Origin: UBA8079 sp965205535
Lineage (GTDB): Bacteria; Pseudomonadota; Alphaproteobacteria; UBA6615
Reading direction: 5' to 3'
Assembly (NCBI GenBank): GCA_965205535.1
Contig: CBDBHH010000005.1
Location: 992,001 to 1,056,000, forward strand
DNA length: 64,000 nucleotides
Shown here: piece after piece, positions 17,552 to 26,797 of the stretch
Layout: each line of letters begins with the position of its first letter
How positions within the stretch are numbered: position 1 is the stretch's first letter
The notes under the pieces: model-generated
What the model was told of the DNA's origin: nothing
The model's database searches: none
What the model saw: the letters and a program-made list of their open reading frames with translations, nothing else
Program-made: the position numbers and the translations under genes

Positions 17552-17980
17552 TCAGGCTGCGCGACACGCCTCGCACAAACCGCGCAGCTCGATCACCGTG
17601 CTGTGGGGTTCGAACCCCTCGGTCTTGGCCCAGCTGCGCAGCCGCTCGGCCACATCCTGCTCGGTAAACTCGGCCACGCTGTCGCAATTCTCGCAGATCG
17701 CAAACGCCGCCGTGCCATGGGACTCGCCACCCGCCTCACCAGCAGGGTGGTTGCAGGCGACGAAGGCGTTCAGGCTTTCGAGACGGTGTACCAGGCCGAA
17801 CGCGACCAGCTTGTCCAGCGCGCGATAGATCTGCAGCGGTGCGCGAAGGCCCTCGTCGCGGAGCTGGTCGAGAATCGTGTAGGCGCTGAGGGGCGCATCG
17901 GCCCCCTCAAGTGCCCCGAACACCAGCGCCTGGTTGCGGGTCAGGTCAGGCTTGGCGTGTGGCGCGGCGTCGGCATTCAT
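17552..17980 (-). CDS. zur: Fur-family zinc uptake regulator
   Basis: A 142-residue Fur-family repressor assigned to Zur by context. The winged helix is at residues 14-75 (LTRNQALVFGALEGA, LQIYRALDKLVAFGLVHRLES). The dimerisation half has the two Cys pairs of the structural zinc site, CENC (near 97) and CEAC at the C-terminus, with HPAGE and SHG supplying likely sensory ligands. It is the third gene of the leftward znuC-znuB-zur operon, 4 bp behind znuB. A palindrome matching a Zur box lies between znuC and znuA, so it probably represses the whole system, itself included, when zinc is sufficient. Confidence 0.9.
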   Translation of the reverse strand: MNADAAPHAKPDLTRNQALVFGALEGADAPLSAYTILDQLRDEGLRAPLQIYRALDKLVAFGLVHRLESLNAFVACNHPAGEAGGESHGTAAFAICENCDSVAEFTEQDVAERLRSWAKTEGFEPHSTVIELRGLCEACRAA

Positions 17981-17984
17981 GGAC

Positions 17985-18803
17985 TTAGCTTCCCTGGCTG
18001 GGCGGGCGTCTCCGGATTATGCCTGCCGCCGGCAGCAACGCCAACAGGAAGAAGATCAGGGCCGCGACGACGATCGAGGGACCGGACGGCGTATCCCATT
18101 CCAGGGACCCATACAGGCCCGCAACCACGGCGACGATCCCCAGCCCGATCGCGATCAGGGCCATGGCCTCCGGGCCCGACGCCATCCGGCGCGCCGTCGC
18201 GGCCGGGATGATCAACAGCGCCGTGATCAGCAAGACCCCGACGATCTTCATGGATATCGCGATGACCGTCGCCATCAAAAACATGAAGATCAGGTTCGCG
18301 CGGGCGGGATTCATACCCTCCGCCTCGGCAAGCTCATAGTTCACTGTCGCGGCGAAGAGCGGCCGCCAGACGAACACCAGCACGAGCAAGACCGCCGCGC
18401 CGCCGACATAAATCACGGCAATATCGGTCACCGAGACCGCGAGGATATCGCCGAATAGAAAACCCATAAGATCCACCCGCACCGTGGGCAGGAATGCCAG
18501 CGCGACCAGGCCGAGGGCGAGAGACGAATGGGCGAGCAGGCCGAGCAGGGAATCCGATGACAGGCTGGCGCGTCGCTGCAACAGGAGCAGCGACAGGGCG
18601 ACAAGGGCGCAGACCAGGAAGACGGCGGCGGTGATATTGACCTGGAGCAGCAGCGCCAGCGCCACACCCAGCAACGCCGAGTGCGAGAGCGTGTCGCCGA
18701 AATAGGCGAGCCGGCGCCAGACGATCAGACAACCAAGCGGGCCCACAACCACGGCCACACCTATGCCTGCGACAAGCGCGCGGACGAAGAAATCATCCAG
18801 CAT
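17985..18803 (-). CDS. znuB: Zinc ABC transporter permease
   Basis: A 272-residue membrane protein of the ABC-3 permease family with about eight to nine helices. Family landmarks are GPLGCLIVWRRLAYFGDTLS (with the following HSALLGVAL) and the central FGDILAVS. The ATG at 18803 (MLDDFFVRAL) is the usual family start and has GAGG upstream. It overlaps the end of znuC by 11 bp, so the two are translationally coupled. It forms the inner-membrane channel for Zn2+ delivered by ZnuA. Confidence 0.92.
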   Translation of the reverse strand: MLDDFFVRALVAGIGVAVVVGPLGCLIVWRRLAYFGDTLSHSALLGVALALLLQVNITAAVFLVCALVALSLLLLQRRASLSSDSLLGLLAHSSLALGLVALAFLPTVRVDLMGFLFGDILAVSVTDIAVIYVGGAAVLLVLVFVWRPLFAATVNYELAEAEGMNPARANLIFMFLMATVIAISMKIVGVLLITALLIIPAATARRMASGPEAMALIAIGLGIVAVVAGLYGSLEWDTPSGPSIVVAALIFFLLALLPAAGIIRRRPPSQGS

Positions 18804-19626
18804 GATCGGCCTCGTCATGACCCTCGGCATGATCATGATGCCCATCCCCCGGGTGGCAGGATTCGGTCACGCTGCCATCGGAATGGCGCACTGTGCCATC
18901 GGACAGATGGGTGTGATCATGGGTGTGCTCGTAGACCGCGAGCGCACCGGCCGCCCGGGCACCGAACAGGGCCAGATATTCAGGATTCTCCGCCACCATG
19001 CGCGGCGGCCCCTGGCAGCAGACATGACCATTCATACAAACGACACTGTCCGTATCGGCCATCACCACATGCAGATCGTGGGAGATCATCAGGATGCCGC
19101 AGCCCAGGGTGCGTCGAATCTCGCCGATCAGCTCGTAGAGCGCGATCTCGCCCGAGAAATCCACGCCCTGTACCGGTTCATCGAGCACCAGGAGGTCGGG
19201 TTTTCGGGCAATCGCACGGGCCAGTAACGTCCGTTGGAACTCGCCGCCGGAAAGGTGCCGCACCTCGGCATCGGCCATCTGCGCGATACCGACCATATCG
19301 AGGGCGTCCCGGGAGTCTTCTTCGCTCACCCGGTTGGTCAGGGACATGAAACGCCGCACCGTCAACGGGAGGGTCCAGTCGATCGAGAGCTTTTGGGGCA
19401 CATAGCCAACCTTAAGCCCCGGGGCCTGAGAAGCCCGGCCCTCGTCGGGGGCAAGCAGGCCGAGCGCAATCTTGGCCGTCGTGGACTTTCCCGCGCCGTT
19501 GGGGCCGATCAGTGTCACGGATTCGCCCCGATGCACCGACAGGTCAACACCGCGCACCAGCCAGCGGCCGCTGCGGTTGACGCCGACATTCTCCAGGGTC
19601 AGCAACGATGTCGTTCGGTCGAGCAT
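18793..19626 (-). CDS. znuC: Zinc ABC transporter ATP-binding protein
   Basis: A 277-residue ABC ATPase. Walker A is GPNGAGKST near residue 44, the signature is LSGGEFQRTLLARAIA, Walker B is LLVLDEPVQGVD, and the switch His is in MISHDLHVVMA. The C-terminal 50 residues are unusually rich in His (HTHDHTH, GDGHHDHAEGHD), an extension seen in some ZnuC proteins that may buffer or sense zinc. The start is uncertain: ATG 19626 gives the family-like N-terminus, with ATG 19638 and GTG 19674 as alternatives. It powers ZnuB. Confidence 0.92.
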   Translation of the reverse strand: MLDRTTSLLTLENVGVNRSGRWLVRGVDLSVHRGESVTLIGPNGAGKSTTAKIALGLLAPDEGRASQAPGLKVGYVPQKLSIDWTLPLTVRRFMSLTNRVSEEDSRDALDMVGIAQMADAEVRHLSGGEFQRTLLARAIARKPDLLVLDEPVQGVDFSGEIALYELIGEIRRTLGCGILMISHDLHVVMADTDSVVCMNGHVCCQGPPRMVAENPEYLALFGARAAGALAVYEHTHDHTHLSDGTVRHSDGSVTESCHPGDGHHDHAEGHDEADHAG

Positions 19627-19692
19627 GTCGCACCGCATTTGGAAGAAGTTTGTTGAAAGTGGGTGATGGCACACGTTATACCATCACGCAAT

Positions 19693-19711
19693 AATGTTAT
19701 GACGTAACAAT
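19693..19711. promoter_or_regulatory. Zur box between znuC and znuA
   Basis: AATGTTATGACGTAACAAT is a near-perfect inverted repeat with TGTTA and TAACA half-sites. It resembles known Zur operators (TGTTATA-type palindromes). It sits midway between the divergent znuCB-zur and znuA genes, so one Zur-bound site could shut down both directions. Confidence 0.8.
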
Positions 19712-19759
19712 ATCGGGCGCGGCGCGACAAACGGCACGCAAGCCCAGGGGACGAGTGAA

Positions 19760-20815
19760 ATGAAATTGCACCAAACAATCCTTCTGGCCGGCTCTCTGGC
19801 ACTGGTGGGGACCGGCGCGAGCGCGGAACCGCCATCCGTTGTCACGTCGATCAAGCCTGTGCACACGCTGGTCGCCGGCGTCATGCAGGGGGTCGGAACC
19901 CCGGCCCTGATCGTCGAGGGTGGCGGCTCTCCCCACACCTACAGCCTGCGTCCCTCGAACGCCCGCGCGCTCCAGGGTGCGGACGTCATCTTCTGGATCG
20001 GCCCGAGTCTGGAAGCCTTCCTGGACCGGCCGATCGACTCCCTCGGAAAGGACGCCCGTGTCGTCTCCCTCATGGACGCTCACGGCCTCTCCCATGTCTC
20101 GTTCCGCGAGGGCGGCCCCTTCGAAGGCCATGCCCATGACGACCATGACGATGATGACCATGACGATGATGACCATGACGAGCACGGTCATGACGACGAC
20201 CATAAGGACGAGCACAAAGACGAACACGCCGGCCACGGTCACGACGACGACCACAAGGACGAGCATGCCGGGCACGACGAGCACGGCGGCGACACGCGCG
20301 ATGCCCATATCTGGCTCGACCCCGCGAATGCCAAGGCGATGACCCATGAGATCGCCGAAGCACTGGCCGCGGCCGATCCCGCCAACGCTGCGCGCTACGA
20401 GGTCAACGCCGAGGCACTGGAGGCACGAATTGATGGCCTAACCGCGGAGCTTCGCCAGACCCTTGCGCCCGTACGCGAGCGACCCTTCATCGTGTTCCAC
20501 GACGCCTACCAACATTTCGAGCGGCGCTTCGATCTGAATGCCGCCGGGTCCATCACCGTCAGCCCGGAGGTGATTCCCGGCGCCGAACGCGTGTCCGATA
20601 TTCGACACAAGGTTGAGGAGCTCGGCGCCACTTGCGTGTTCTCCGAGCCACAGTTCACGCCGCGACTTGTGAACGTGGTGACCGAGGGAACCCCGGCGAA
20701 GTCCGGCGTCCTGGATCCGTTGGGGACGGGTATTCCCGATGGCCCCGATCTCTATTTCACGTTGCTGCGGAACATGGCGGCATCCATGCGCGCCTGCCTG
20801 TCGCCGACGGGCTAA
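19760..20815 (+). CDS. znuA: High-affinity zinc-binding periplasmic protein
   Basis: A 351-residue cluster A-I solute-binding protein. A signal peptide covers residues 1-22 (ending TGASA). Zinc ligands are expected in GGSPHTYSLRPS, DAHIWLDPANAK and FIVFHDAYQ, all present. A long acidic, His-rich loop spans about residues 124-175 with 16 His in Asp/Glu-rich repeats; this loop is typical of ZnuA and thought to collect or buffer zinc. It is divergent from znuC, with a Zur box in the promoter region. Confidence 0.94.
   Translation: MKLHQTILLAGSLALVGTGASAEPPSVVTSIKPVHTLVAGVMQGVGTPALIVEGGGSPHTYSLRPSNARALQGADVIFWIGPSLEAFLDRPIDSLGKDARVVSLMDAHGLSHVSFREGGPFEGHAHDDHDDDDHDDDDHDEHGHDDDHKDEHKDEHAGHGHDDDHKDEHAGHDEHGGDTRDAHIWLDPANAKAMTHEIAEALAAADPANAARYEVNAEALEARIDGLTAELRQTLAPVRERPFIVFHDAYQHFERRFDLNAAGSITVSPEVIPGAERVSDIRHKVEELGATCVFSEPQFTPRLVNVVTEGTPAKSGVLDPLGTGIPDGPDLYFTLLRNMAASMRACLSPTG
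20129..20284 (+). repeat. His/Asp-coding direct repeats inside znuA
   Basis: In-frame tandem repeats of the GATGATGACCATGAC type, followed by a second longer repeat (CACGACGACGACCA with AAGGACGAGCA), encode the His/Asp loop. The units are similar enough that slippage could change loop length between strains. Confidence 0.75.
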
Positions 20816-20819
20816 CCGC

Positions 20820-21647
20820 CTATTCGGCGGCAGCCGGAATGTCGCCGAGCGCCTCGAAGCCGCCGGCGTCGAGCGAATTGGCGCCCTCATGCAGGCCAAT
20901 GGTAACCAGCGGGTCGGCGCCATTGGATTCGAACCAGTGCGCCGTACCGGTCGGTACATGCACGCATGAGTCAACACTCAGCTCCGCAATTTCTTCTCCG
21001 ACGCCGGCGCGCCCCTTGCCCGATACAACCAGATAAAATTCATCGGCATTGTTGTGGCGATGTGCCTTGAGCGCCTGACCGTCGGCGAGCACCGGCCGCC
21101 AGGTCGAGTGGCCGATCCCCTGGGCTGCCCCCAGGCAGGCGCGGAACTCGGTCCCGCTCCAACCGGCGATGTCGCTCATGTCCGACGGCGCAACGTCGAC
21201 GTGGTTCACCAGGGATCCCACGTCATAACCGTTATGGGGACCCTCGAGATCGGCGTCGGTTACGTCACCCATATAGACGTACCCCGTGGCGGCGACGTTA
21301 CCCGCGCCGAGATACCAGCCGATGACGATGATCGGTTCTTCGTCGCTCTCGTTGGCCAGCCAATGTTCGGTGTCGGCGGGCACGTAATGGAAATGCCCCG
21401 CGCCGATTTCCTCGGTCGCACCACCCGCACCGGCGATGCCCTTGCCGCTGATGATGTAATATATCTCTTCGCAATTCTCATGCTTGTGCTTCTTGTGCAC
21501 AGCACCGGGATTGAACGTGGCGTGGAACATGGTCGTGCCCAGCCCCTGGCGATCGCTGAAGGGCAGCCGGAACTCGGTGATAAGCCAGCCATCACCGGCG
21601 TCCATATTCTCCGGCGTGACATCATCGATGTGGGTGAAGTGAGACAT
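20820..21647 (-). CDS. Bicupin protein (two cupin domains)
   Basis: A 275-residue protein with two tandem cupin barrels. The first has HKKHKHENCEEIYYIISGKG and GHFHYVPADTEHWLAN (residues about 51-110). The second has LKAHRHNNADEFYLVVSGKG and VHVPTGTAHWFES (about 190-255). Each keeps the His-x-His-x4-Glu and late His metal ligands. AAGGA precedes the ATG. Bicupins include oxalate decarboxylases, gentisate-type dioxygenases and storage-like proteins; this one is not assignable further. It is convergent with znuA and lies 62 bp downstream of a reductase/epimerase gene on the same strand. Confidence 0.82.
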   Translation of the reverse strand: MSHFTHIDDVTPENMDAGDGWLITEFRLPFSDRQGLGTTMFHATFNPGAVHKKHKHENCEEIYYIISGKGIAGAGGATEEIGAGHFHYVPADTEHWLANESDEEPIIVIGWYLGAGNVAATGYVYMGDVTDADLEGPHNGYDVGSLVNHVDVAPSDMSDIAGWSGTEFRACLGAAQGIGHSTWRPVLADGQALKAHRHNNADEFYLVVSGKGRAGVGEEIAELSVDSCVHVPTGTAHWFESNGADPLVTIGLHEGANSLDAGGFEALGDIPAAAE

Positions 21648-21709
21648 CTCGGATTTCCTTGGTTGGCGTTCGCGTGATCCTATGGCGCGGAAGATCCCGC
21701 GGCAACGTT

Positions 21710-22615
21710 TCAGGCCGTGGCCGCTTTAACCTCGTCGAAGGCCGCGCGGAGCCCCGCCTCAAGTTCCGTGAATGCGAAGTCGGGGAACAATCGCAAAACC
21801 TCCGACGGGTCGAACGGCCGAAAACCGTTGTGTGGCATCGGGCCCGAACGCGGCAGATTCTCGATCGCAACTTCGCCATCCCCGAACCCGATCGTCATCT
21901 CGGCGAGTTCCAGGAACGATGCGACATGGCCGGTGGTCGCATTGAGCGCGCCGCGGGTGCGCCACTCGATCATCCGCACAGCGAGCTCTGCCACATCCAG
22001 TACGCTCACATGGTCGCGGCGTTCCTCCCCGTTTCCGAACAGCGCGATATTGTCTCCCGCCAGCACCAGACGGCGATACCGGTTCGGCCCGTAGCCGTTG
22101 TGGGGATCGTCCGCACCATAGATGAGGGTCGGCCGCAGGGCCGCAAAGACCGTGTCGGGACTGGATTCGGCCAACGCGGCCGAAATCATCAACTCGCGGG
22201 CCACATGCATCTGGCCGTGGAGATTGTCAGGTGCCGTCACCGACTGCTCGGTCAGCGGGCCGTCGAAATCGCTGTAGACCGCATCCGAGCTGATGTAGAG
22301 CAGCTGCGACAACGGTTGGCCCGCCAGCCCGTCGATCGCATTCCTGGCCATGCGGATGTTCTGGTCGAACATCACATAGTCCTTGCACGGCGCCAGCGCC
22401 GACACGAACACCACGGCGTCACCAGGCGTCAGAAGCCCGTTCAGCGTTTCGCCCGAACCGTCTGCAAGCAGGTCGACGTCACCCCGGCCCAGTGGCAGGA
22501 CATCGAACCCGCGCGCCGCCGCGGCCGCGACAATGGCCGAGCCGACGAAACCGCCCGCACCGATCACCACGACACGGGTGGGCGCCGTTGCCGTATCATT
22601 CAGATTTTCAGCCAT
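21710..22615 (-). CDS. NAD-dependent epimerase/dehydratase family protein
   Basis: A protein of about 301 residues of the extended short-chain dehydrogenase type. The Rossmann motif is VVVIGAGGFVGSAIV (near residue 15). A serine-rich region LLYISSDAVYSDF follows. The usual catalytic Tyr-x3-Lys is not seen at its normal place (HGQMHVARELMI instead), so it may be a non-catalytic or atypical member. The ATG at 22615 is preferred over a GTG three codons upstream. Its role in the cupin/dioxygenase neighbourhood is unknown. Confidence 0.7.
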   Translation of the reverse strand: MAENLNDTATAPTRVVVIGAGGFVGSAIVAAAAARGFDVLPLGRGDVDLLADGSGETLNGLLTPGDAVVFVSALAPCKDYVMFDQNIRMARNAIDGLAGQPLSQLLYISSDAVYSDFDGPLTEQSVTAPDNLHGQMHVARELMISAALAESSPDTVFAALRPTLIYGADDPHNGYGPNRYRRLVLAGDNIALFGNGEERRDHVSVLDVAELAVRMIEWRTRGALNATTGHVASFLELAEMTIGFGDGEVAIENLPRSGPMPHNGFRPFDPSEVLRLFPDFAFTELEAGLRAAFDEVKAATA

Positions 22616-22690
22616 TTCGATCACTCGATTGCTTTATCAAACCGCAGCGTCAAACCTAGAGGGTCCGGCCGCGCAACGCCAACCCGTGGG

Positions 22691-23722
22691 TCAGGCAACG
22701 TCGCGCCTGGGAATCCCGCCGATGCTGACCCAGTGATAGCGCTCGTCGAGCAAGGGCGACAACGGCCGCCTGCGCGCGTCATCCACCGCGATCCACAAAC
22801 GCAGCAACAAACGCTTGCGATCGGGTTCATCCCAATCCTCGAAGACCGACCGGCCATGCAGTGTCGTGTGGTTGCTGATGAACTGCATGTCACCGGGCTG
22901 AAAGGTCATCGTCAGGCGCATCTCGGGGCGTTCGGCGACGGCATGGGCGAATTCGAGTGCCTCCCACTGTTCCGGCGTCGGTGCCAGGTCTTCGCCATGA
23001 CGTGTCGTCGAACGAACAAAGAATTTGTTGGTAAAGCGCGACGTGATCCGACCGTCGGCGACGGAGAACATCGGCACCCGATACCAGGGCGGCTGGCCCG
23101 CCGGCTCGTCTCCCCGCCAATCGACGTTGATGGGTTCGTAGAGATGGGGCAGCAGCGCCGGGCGCTCGTCACGAATGACATTATGGATCGCCAACGCGCT
23201 GACGATATGGCTCTCGCCGCCGTGGCGCGCATCGTTCACGCAGAAAAGTCCCAGAATATCCGTCGGCAACTGATCACAATGAAACTGTAGTTCGCCCGCG
23301 GTCTTGTAGCCGCGCGCGTTCGGGTCGCCCATCGACACGCCCTCATCACGCACGTAACCGATCAGATCGCCGCGCGGGCTCTGCGAGACACCGGTACCGA
23401 GATAGGTGCCGATTCCCCAATAGATCAGCGCGCACTCCTCGGCTGTATAGCGTTCACGCGGCAGGCCGCGCAGCAGCGCCACGCCGCAACCCCGGGTGAC
23501 AAGGTCGAAGGCGCGTTCGAGTTTCACGCGCAGCTGTTCCAGCGGGAACAGCTCGCGACCGAAGGGGATTGCCGCACCGCCCGAATTGGCGGCAGCAAGA
23601 GCTGCATCGATCTCCGCGATGTCGCCCGCATCGAGATGAACGATCCAGTCGTCACCTGCTTGCAGGTCCTGCCCCAACCAGACATCGGGACCCTCCAGCT
23701 GTTCTGTCACCATTTCAATCAT
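22691..23722 (-). CDS. TauD/TfdA-family Fe(II)/2-oxoglutarate dioxygenase
   Basis: A protein of about 343 residues. The iron triad is visible as QFHCDQ (His and Asp), with the distal His in FISNHTTLHGRSVFEDW, and the 2-oxoglutarate Arg in KRLLLRLWIA. These enzymes hydroxylate alkylsulfonates, phenoxyacetates, taurine-like compounds or carnitine precursors. The start is uncertain (ATG 23722, ATG 23713 or TTG 23734) because no good ribosome site is present. The substrate is unknown; neighbouring glutathione transferases and cupins suggest general organic-acid or xenobiotic metabolism. Confidence 0.85.
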   Translation of the reverse strand: MIEMVTEQLEGPDVWLGQDLQAGDDWIVHLDAGDIAEIDAALAAANSGGAAIPFGRELFPLEQLRVKLERAFDLVTRGCGVALLRGLPRERYTAEECALIYWGIGTYLGTGVSQSPRGDLIGYVRDEGVSMGDPNARGYKTAGELQFHCDQLPTDILGLFCVNDARHGGESHIVSALAIHNVIRDERPALLPHLYEPINVDWRGDEPAGQPPWYRVPMFSVADGRITSRFTNKFFVRSTTRHGEDLAPTPEQWEALEFAHAVAERPEMRLTMTFQPGDMQFISNHTTLHGRSVFEDWDEPDRKRLLLRLWIAVDDARRRPLSPLLDERYHWVSIGGIPRRDVA

Positions 23723-23863
23723 TGCAGGCGTCAAATTTCGTTTCAGTCATCAGTCCCGACAGGGTCAGGAATCGACCGGGTTTCGTCAAGCCATCTGCTC
23801 GATGCTAGGGTCGGGGTCACAATTCATAGTCCGGAACATCCGGTGAATATTCAGGAGAAGAGT

Positions 23864-24472
23864 ATGTCCGAATTGGTTTTGCACGGCGCACCGCGCAGCA
23901 ACCTTGTGCGCACCGCCCTCATCGCACTCGCCGAGAAGGGCGTCGACCACACGCACGACCCGGCGCGGCCGCAAACGCCCGAACAGCTTGCCCGCCATCC
24001 CTGGGGCAAGCTCCCGGCGCTGATCCACGGCGACGTCGCACTCTATGAAACGGTGGCCGTGACCCGCTATATCGACGAAGCGTTCGACGGTCCGGCCCTG
24101 CAGCCTGCGGACACCGCCGGCCGGGCGCGCATGAGCCAGTGGATCTCGGTCTACAGTTCCTATTTCGATCCGCCGGTGATGCGACAGGTCGTGATCCAGC
24201 GCCTGCTGCGCGACCCGTCTGACGAGGAGATGATAGCGGCCGGCATACCCGAATCAGAGCGAAGCCTCGCCGTCATCGACAACGCCCTCGGGCAATCGCC
24301 CTACTTCGTCGGCGACAACCTGACCCTGGCCGACTGTTTCTACGTGCCGGTTGTTGACTATCTGTCGATGACCCCGGAGGGCGAGAAGATGCTCGCGAAA
24401 ACCAGCAACGTCACCGCCTGGCTTGAGAGGATGCGGGCCCGCGACGGCGTGAAGGCCGTCCTCGACGCCTAG
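23864..24472 (+). CDS. Glutathione S-transferase family protein
   Basis: A 202-residue cytosolic GST. The thioredoxin-like N-domain (MSELVLHGAPRSNLVRTALI) has Ser as the likely glutathione-activating residue, the cis-Pro loop is GKLPAL, and YETVAVTRYIDE completes the G-site. The helical C-domain follows, with the N-capping box DNLTLADCFYVPV. AGGAGAAG precedes ATG 23864. It conjugates or reduces electrophiles with glutathione; the substrate is unknown. It is convergent with the YghU-like gene. Confidence 0.88.
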   Translation: MSELVLHGAPRSNLVRTALIALAEKGVDHTHDPARPQTPEQLARHPWGKLPALIHGDVALYETVAVTRYIDEAFDGPALQPADTAGRARMSQWISVYSSYFDPPVMRQVVIQRLLRDPSDEEMIAAGIPESERSLAVIDNALGQSPYFVGDNLTLADCFYVPVVDYLSMTPEGEKMLAKTSNVTAWLERMRARDGVKAVLDA

Positions 24473-24480
24473 GTAAGGCG

Positions 24481-25323
24481 TTAGTCGATGTCGCTGGCGT
24501 CGTGGCGCTCGGGCACCTGTTTTTCCTCGGGTCCGGATACCTTGTTGACCCGGCGTCCGCGTTGAACCGCAGGGCGCGCGTGGATCTCGCTGGACCAGCG
24601 CACCACGTTCTCGTAGGACGCCACGTCGAGGAATTCTGCCGCCTTATATGCGTTATTCAGCACGAGATTTCCGTACCAGGCATATGTGGCGATATCGGCG
24701 ATGTTGTAGTTGTCGCCGCACAGAAACTGGCGCTCGGCAAGGTTTCGTTCAAGCACGTCGAGCTGGCGCTTGACCTCCATCGCGAAGCGGTCGATGGGAT
24801 ACTCATATTTGTTGTGGGCGTAGTGGTAGAAATGCCCGAACCCGCCACCCAGATAGGGCGCGCTGCCCATCTGCCAGAACAGCCATGACATGCACTCCGC
24901 GCGCGCCGAGGGTTCGGTCGGGACGAAAGCGTCGAACTTTTCCGCCAGGTAAAGCAGGATCGCGCCAGACTCGAACACCCGTGTCGGCGTCTTGGTGCTG
25001 TAATCCATAAGCGCCGGGATCTTCGAATTGGGGTTTACCTCGACGAAGCCGCTGCCGAACTGGTCACCGTCGCCGATCTTGATCAGCCAGGCATCATATT
25101 CAGCCTCGGTCTTACCGAGCGCGAGCAACTCCTCGAACAACACCGTTACCTTGACGCCATTGGGGGTCGCCAGGGAATAGAGCTGATGCGGGTGGGCGCC
25201 GCGCGGCAGCTCCTTGTCATGAGTCGCACCGGCGATGGGGCGGTTCAGGCTCGACCACTGGCTCTCCTCGTTGGTGTCCCAGGTCCAGACTTTCGGCGGG
25301 GTGTAAGTGGACGTGTCGGCCAT
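24481..25323 (-). CDS. yghU: YghU-type glutathione S-transferase / disulfide-bond reductase
   Basis: A 280-residue Nu-class GST, longer than classic GSTs because of an N-terminal extension (TYTPPKVWTWDTNEE). Family landmarks are LNRPIAGATHDKELPRG, LYSLATPNGVKVTVLFEEL, then NSKIPALMDYS and the C-domain EYPIDRFAMEVKRQLDVL. YghU and YfcG enzymes bind two glutathiones and reduce disulfides or organic peroxides. It sits tail to tail with another GST gene. Confidence 0.9.
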   Translation of the reverse strand: MADTSTYTPPKVWTWDTNEESQWSSLNRPIAGATHDKELPRGAHPHQLYSLATPNGVKVTVLFEELLALGKTEAEYDAWLIKIGDGDQFGSGFVEVNPNSKIPALMDYSTKTPTRVFESGAILLYLAEKFDAFVPTEPSARAECMSWLFWQMGSAPYLGGGFGHFYHYAHNKYEYPIDRFAMEVKRQLDVLERNLAERQFLCGDNYNIADIATYAWYGNLVLNNAYKAAEFLDVASYENVVRWSSEIHARPAVQRGRRVNKVSGPEEKQVPERHDASDID

Positions 25324-25444
25324 GGATTGTGATTTCCTGTTTTGATCGGATTTGTTCGCGTGGGCTTATCGGGATCGAGAGCTTACACAGATAATTGGTC
25401 GTCGCGAGACGCCTGGCAAGGTAGGCCGCCCGGACAGATAAACC

Positions 25445-26527
25445 CTAGTTCTTCGCCTCGACCGCAAGATTGAGAAGCCTTGCGGCGTTGCCGCCCCAGA
25501 CCAGCGCCTTGTCAGCGTCCGACAGGCCCTGAACAGAATCCACGTGGCCGACGGGGTCCGTCTCCGCCATGTCGTAGGGGTAGTCCGTCCCCATGAGGAT
25601 ATGGTCCGGGCCCCAGGCTTCAATCAGGTGACGCAACTGCATCTCGGTGAACACGACCGTGTCGAAATGCAGCTTCTTGAGATAGTGGGACGGCGGGTGC
25701 GGCAGGTCGCCATGCACGTCCGCACGCGTGGGATAGGGATGGTCGAAACGCCCGTAATAGCTGGGCAGGTACCCGCCGCCGTGGGCGACACAGACCTTCA
25801 GGTTGGGGTGGCGCTCCAGATACCCGTCGAACACCAGATGACCGACAGCAAGGGCCGATTCCAGCGGGTGACCGATGAGGTTGGTGAAGTAGTGATCCTT
25901 CATCCGGTCCCCTTCGGTGGTGCCGATGGGGTGCATGAAGATCAGCATGTCGAGCTCCTCGACCTTGGCGAAAAACTTCTCCAGCCCGATGCGCGTCAGT
26001 TCCTTGCCGTCCACATTGGTGCCGATCTCTACACCGCGCATGCCATGCTCCTTGTGGCAACGCTCCAGCTCCGCCACGGCCAACTCCGGCGCCTGCAGGG
26101 GCACGGTACACATAGGGATCAGCCGGTCCGGATATTTGGCGCCCAGCTCAGCCATATGATCATTGGTGTACACCGCCGTCTCGCGGCCCAAATCGGGATC
26201 GGCCCAGTAACAATAGTGCCAGGGCGCGGGCGAGATGGCCTGCATATCGACCCCGGATGCATCCATATCCGCGATCCGCAGCTCGGGCTGGGTCAGCTTC
26301 GGCATCAGAATTTCATTCTGCTCAACGTTGAGCCCGCGGGTCAGGTCGCTGGCAAAATGGATCGCGGGAATATCATCCGGGCCCCACTGGCCTTCGGTCA
26401 TCGCATCGACCTCGGGGATGTGGACGTGACAATGGATGTCGACCGTCAGGTGTTTCTTGTCATTGGTGACCGTCTGGCTATGGCCATGATCAGCGGCTGG
26501 CGCATGGTTGGCACATTTGAAAAGCAT
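25445..26527 (-). CDS. Amidohydrolase 2 family protein (ACMSD-like), paralogue
   Basis: A 360-residue homologue of the protein encoded at 16328-17440, with the same order of motifs: metal site TVDIHCHVH (near residue 31), DMQAISPAPWHY, a His in IFMHPIGTTEGDRM, VCVAHGGGYLPSYYGRFDH, and the late LMGTDYPYDMAETDP. ATG 26527 is preferred because GGGGGAAAT lies just upstream. The family decarboxylates or hydrates aromatic-ring-derived acids. The presence of two paralogues 9 kb apart points to related but distinct steps or substrates. Confidence 0.86.
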   Translation of the reverse strand: MLFKCANHAPAADHGHSQTVTNDKKHLTVDIHCHVHIPEVDAMTEGQWGPDDIPAIHFASDLTRGLNVEQNEILMPKLTQPELRIADMDASGVDMQAISPAPWHYCYWADPDLGRETAVYTNDHMAELGAKYPDRLIPMCTVPLQAPELAVAELERCHKEHGMRGVEIGTNVDGKELTRIGLEKFFAKVEELDMLIFMHPIGTTEGDRMKDHYFTNLIGHPLESALAVGHLVFDGYLERHPNLKVCVAHGGGYLPSYYGRFDHPYPTRADVHGDLPHPPSHYLKKLHFDTVVFTEMQLRHLIEAWGPDHILMGTDYPYDMAETDPVGHVDSVQGLSDADKALVWGGNAARLLNLAVEAKN

Positions 26528-26797
26528 TCGGATTTCCCCCCGAGAGTAATTTTCGCCCAATTGCCGATTTTCGGGCGCCGGTCAGGCCGCTGACTGGGCC
26601 CGTTTCATCTTGCGCCACTACCCATTTTTTGCTGCGCTCGAACAGTCTGTTTCCAGTCCATAAGATAACGGCAAATTCCAACGAGATGGAACCGCAATTC
26701 GTCCGGTCGAACAGATAGGCTTTGCAAACTTCCCGGTGACGCGAGCAGACATCATCTTGCTGCGTACGACATGCAGCGGACACAGGGCTTTATCGGT

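Noticed and set aside
20129..20284. Possible CRISPR-like short repeats
   Set aside because: The repeats are in-frame codon repeats for the His/Asp loop of ZnuA, with no spacers.
21659..23290. A 543-codon plus-strand open frame
   Set aside because: It spans antisense to both the epimerase-like and TauD-like genes and their gap, and shows no protein family pattern.
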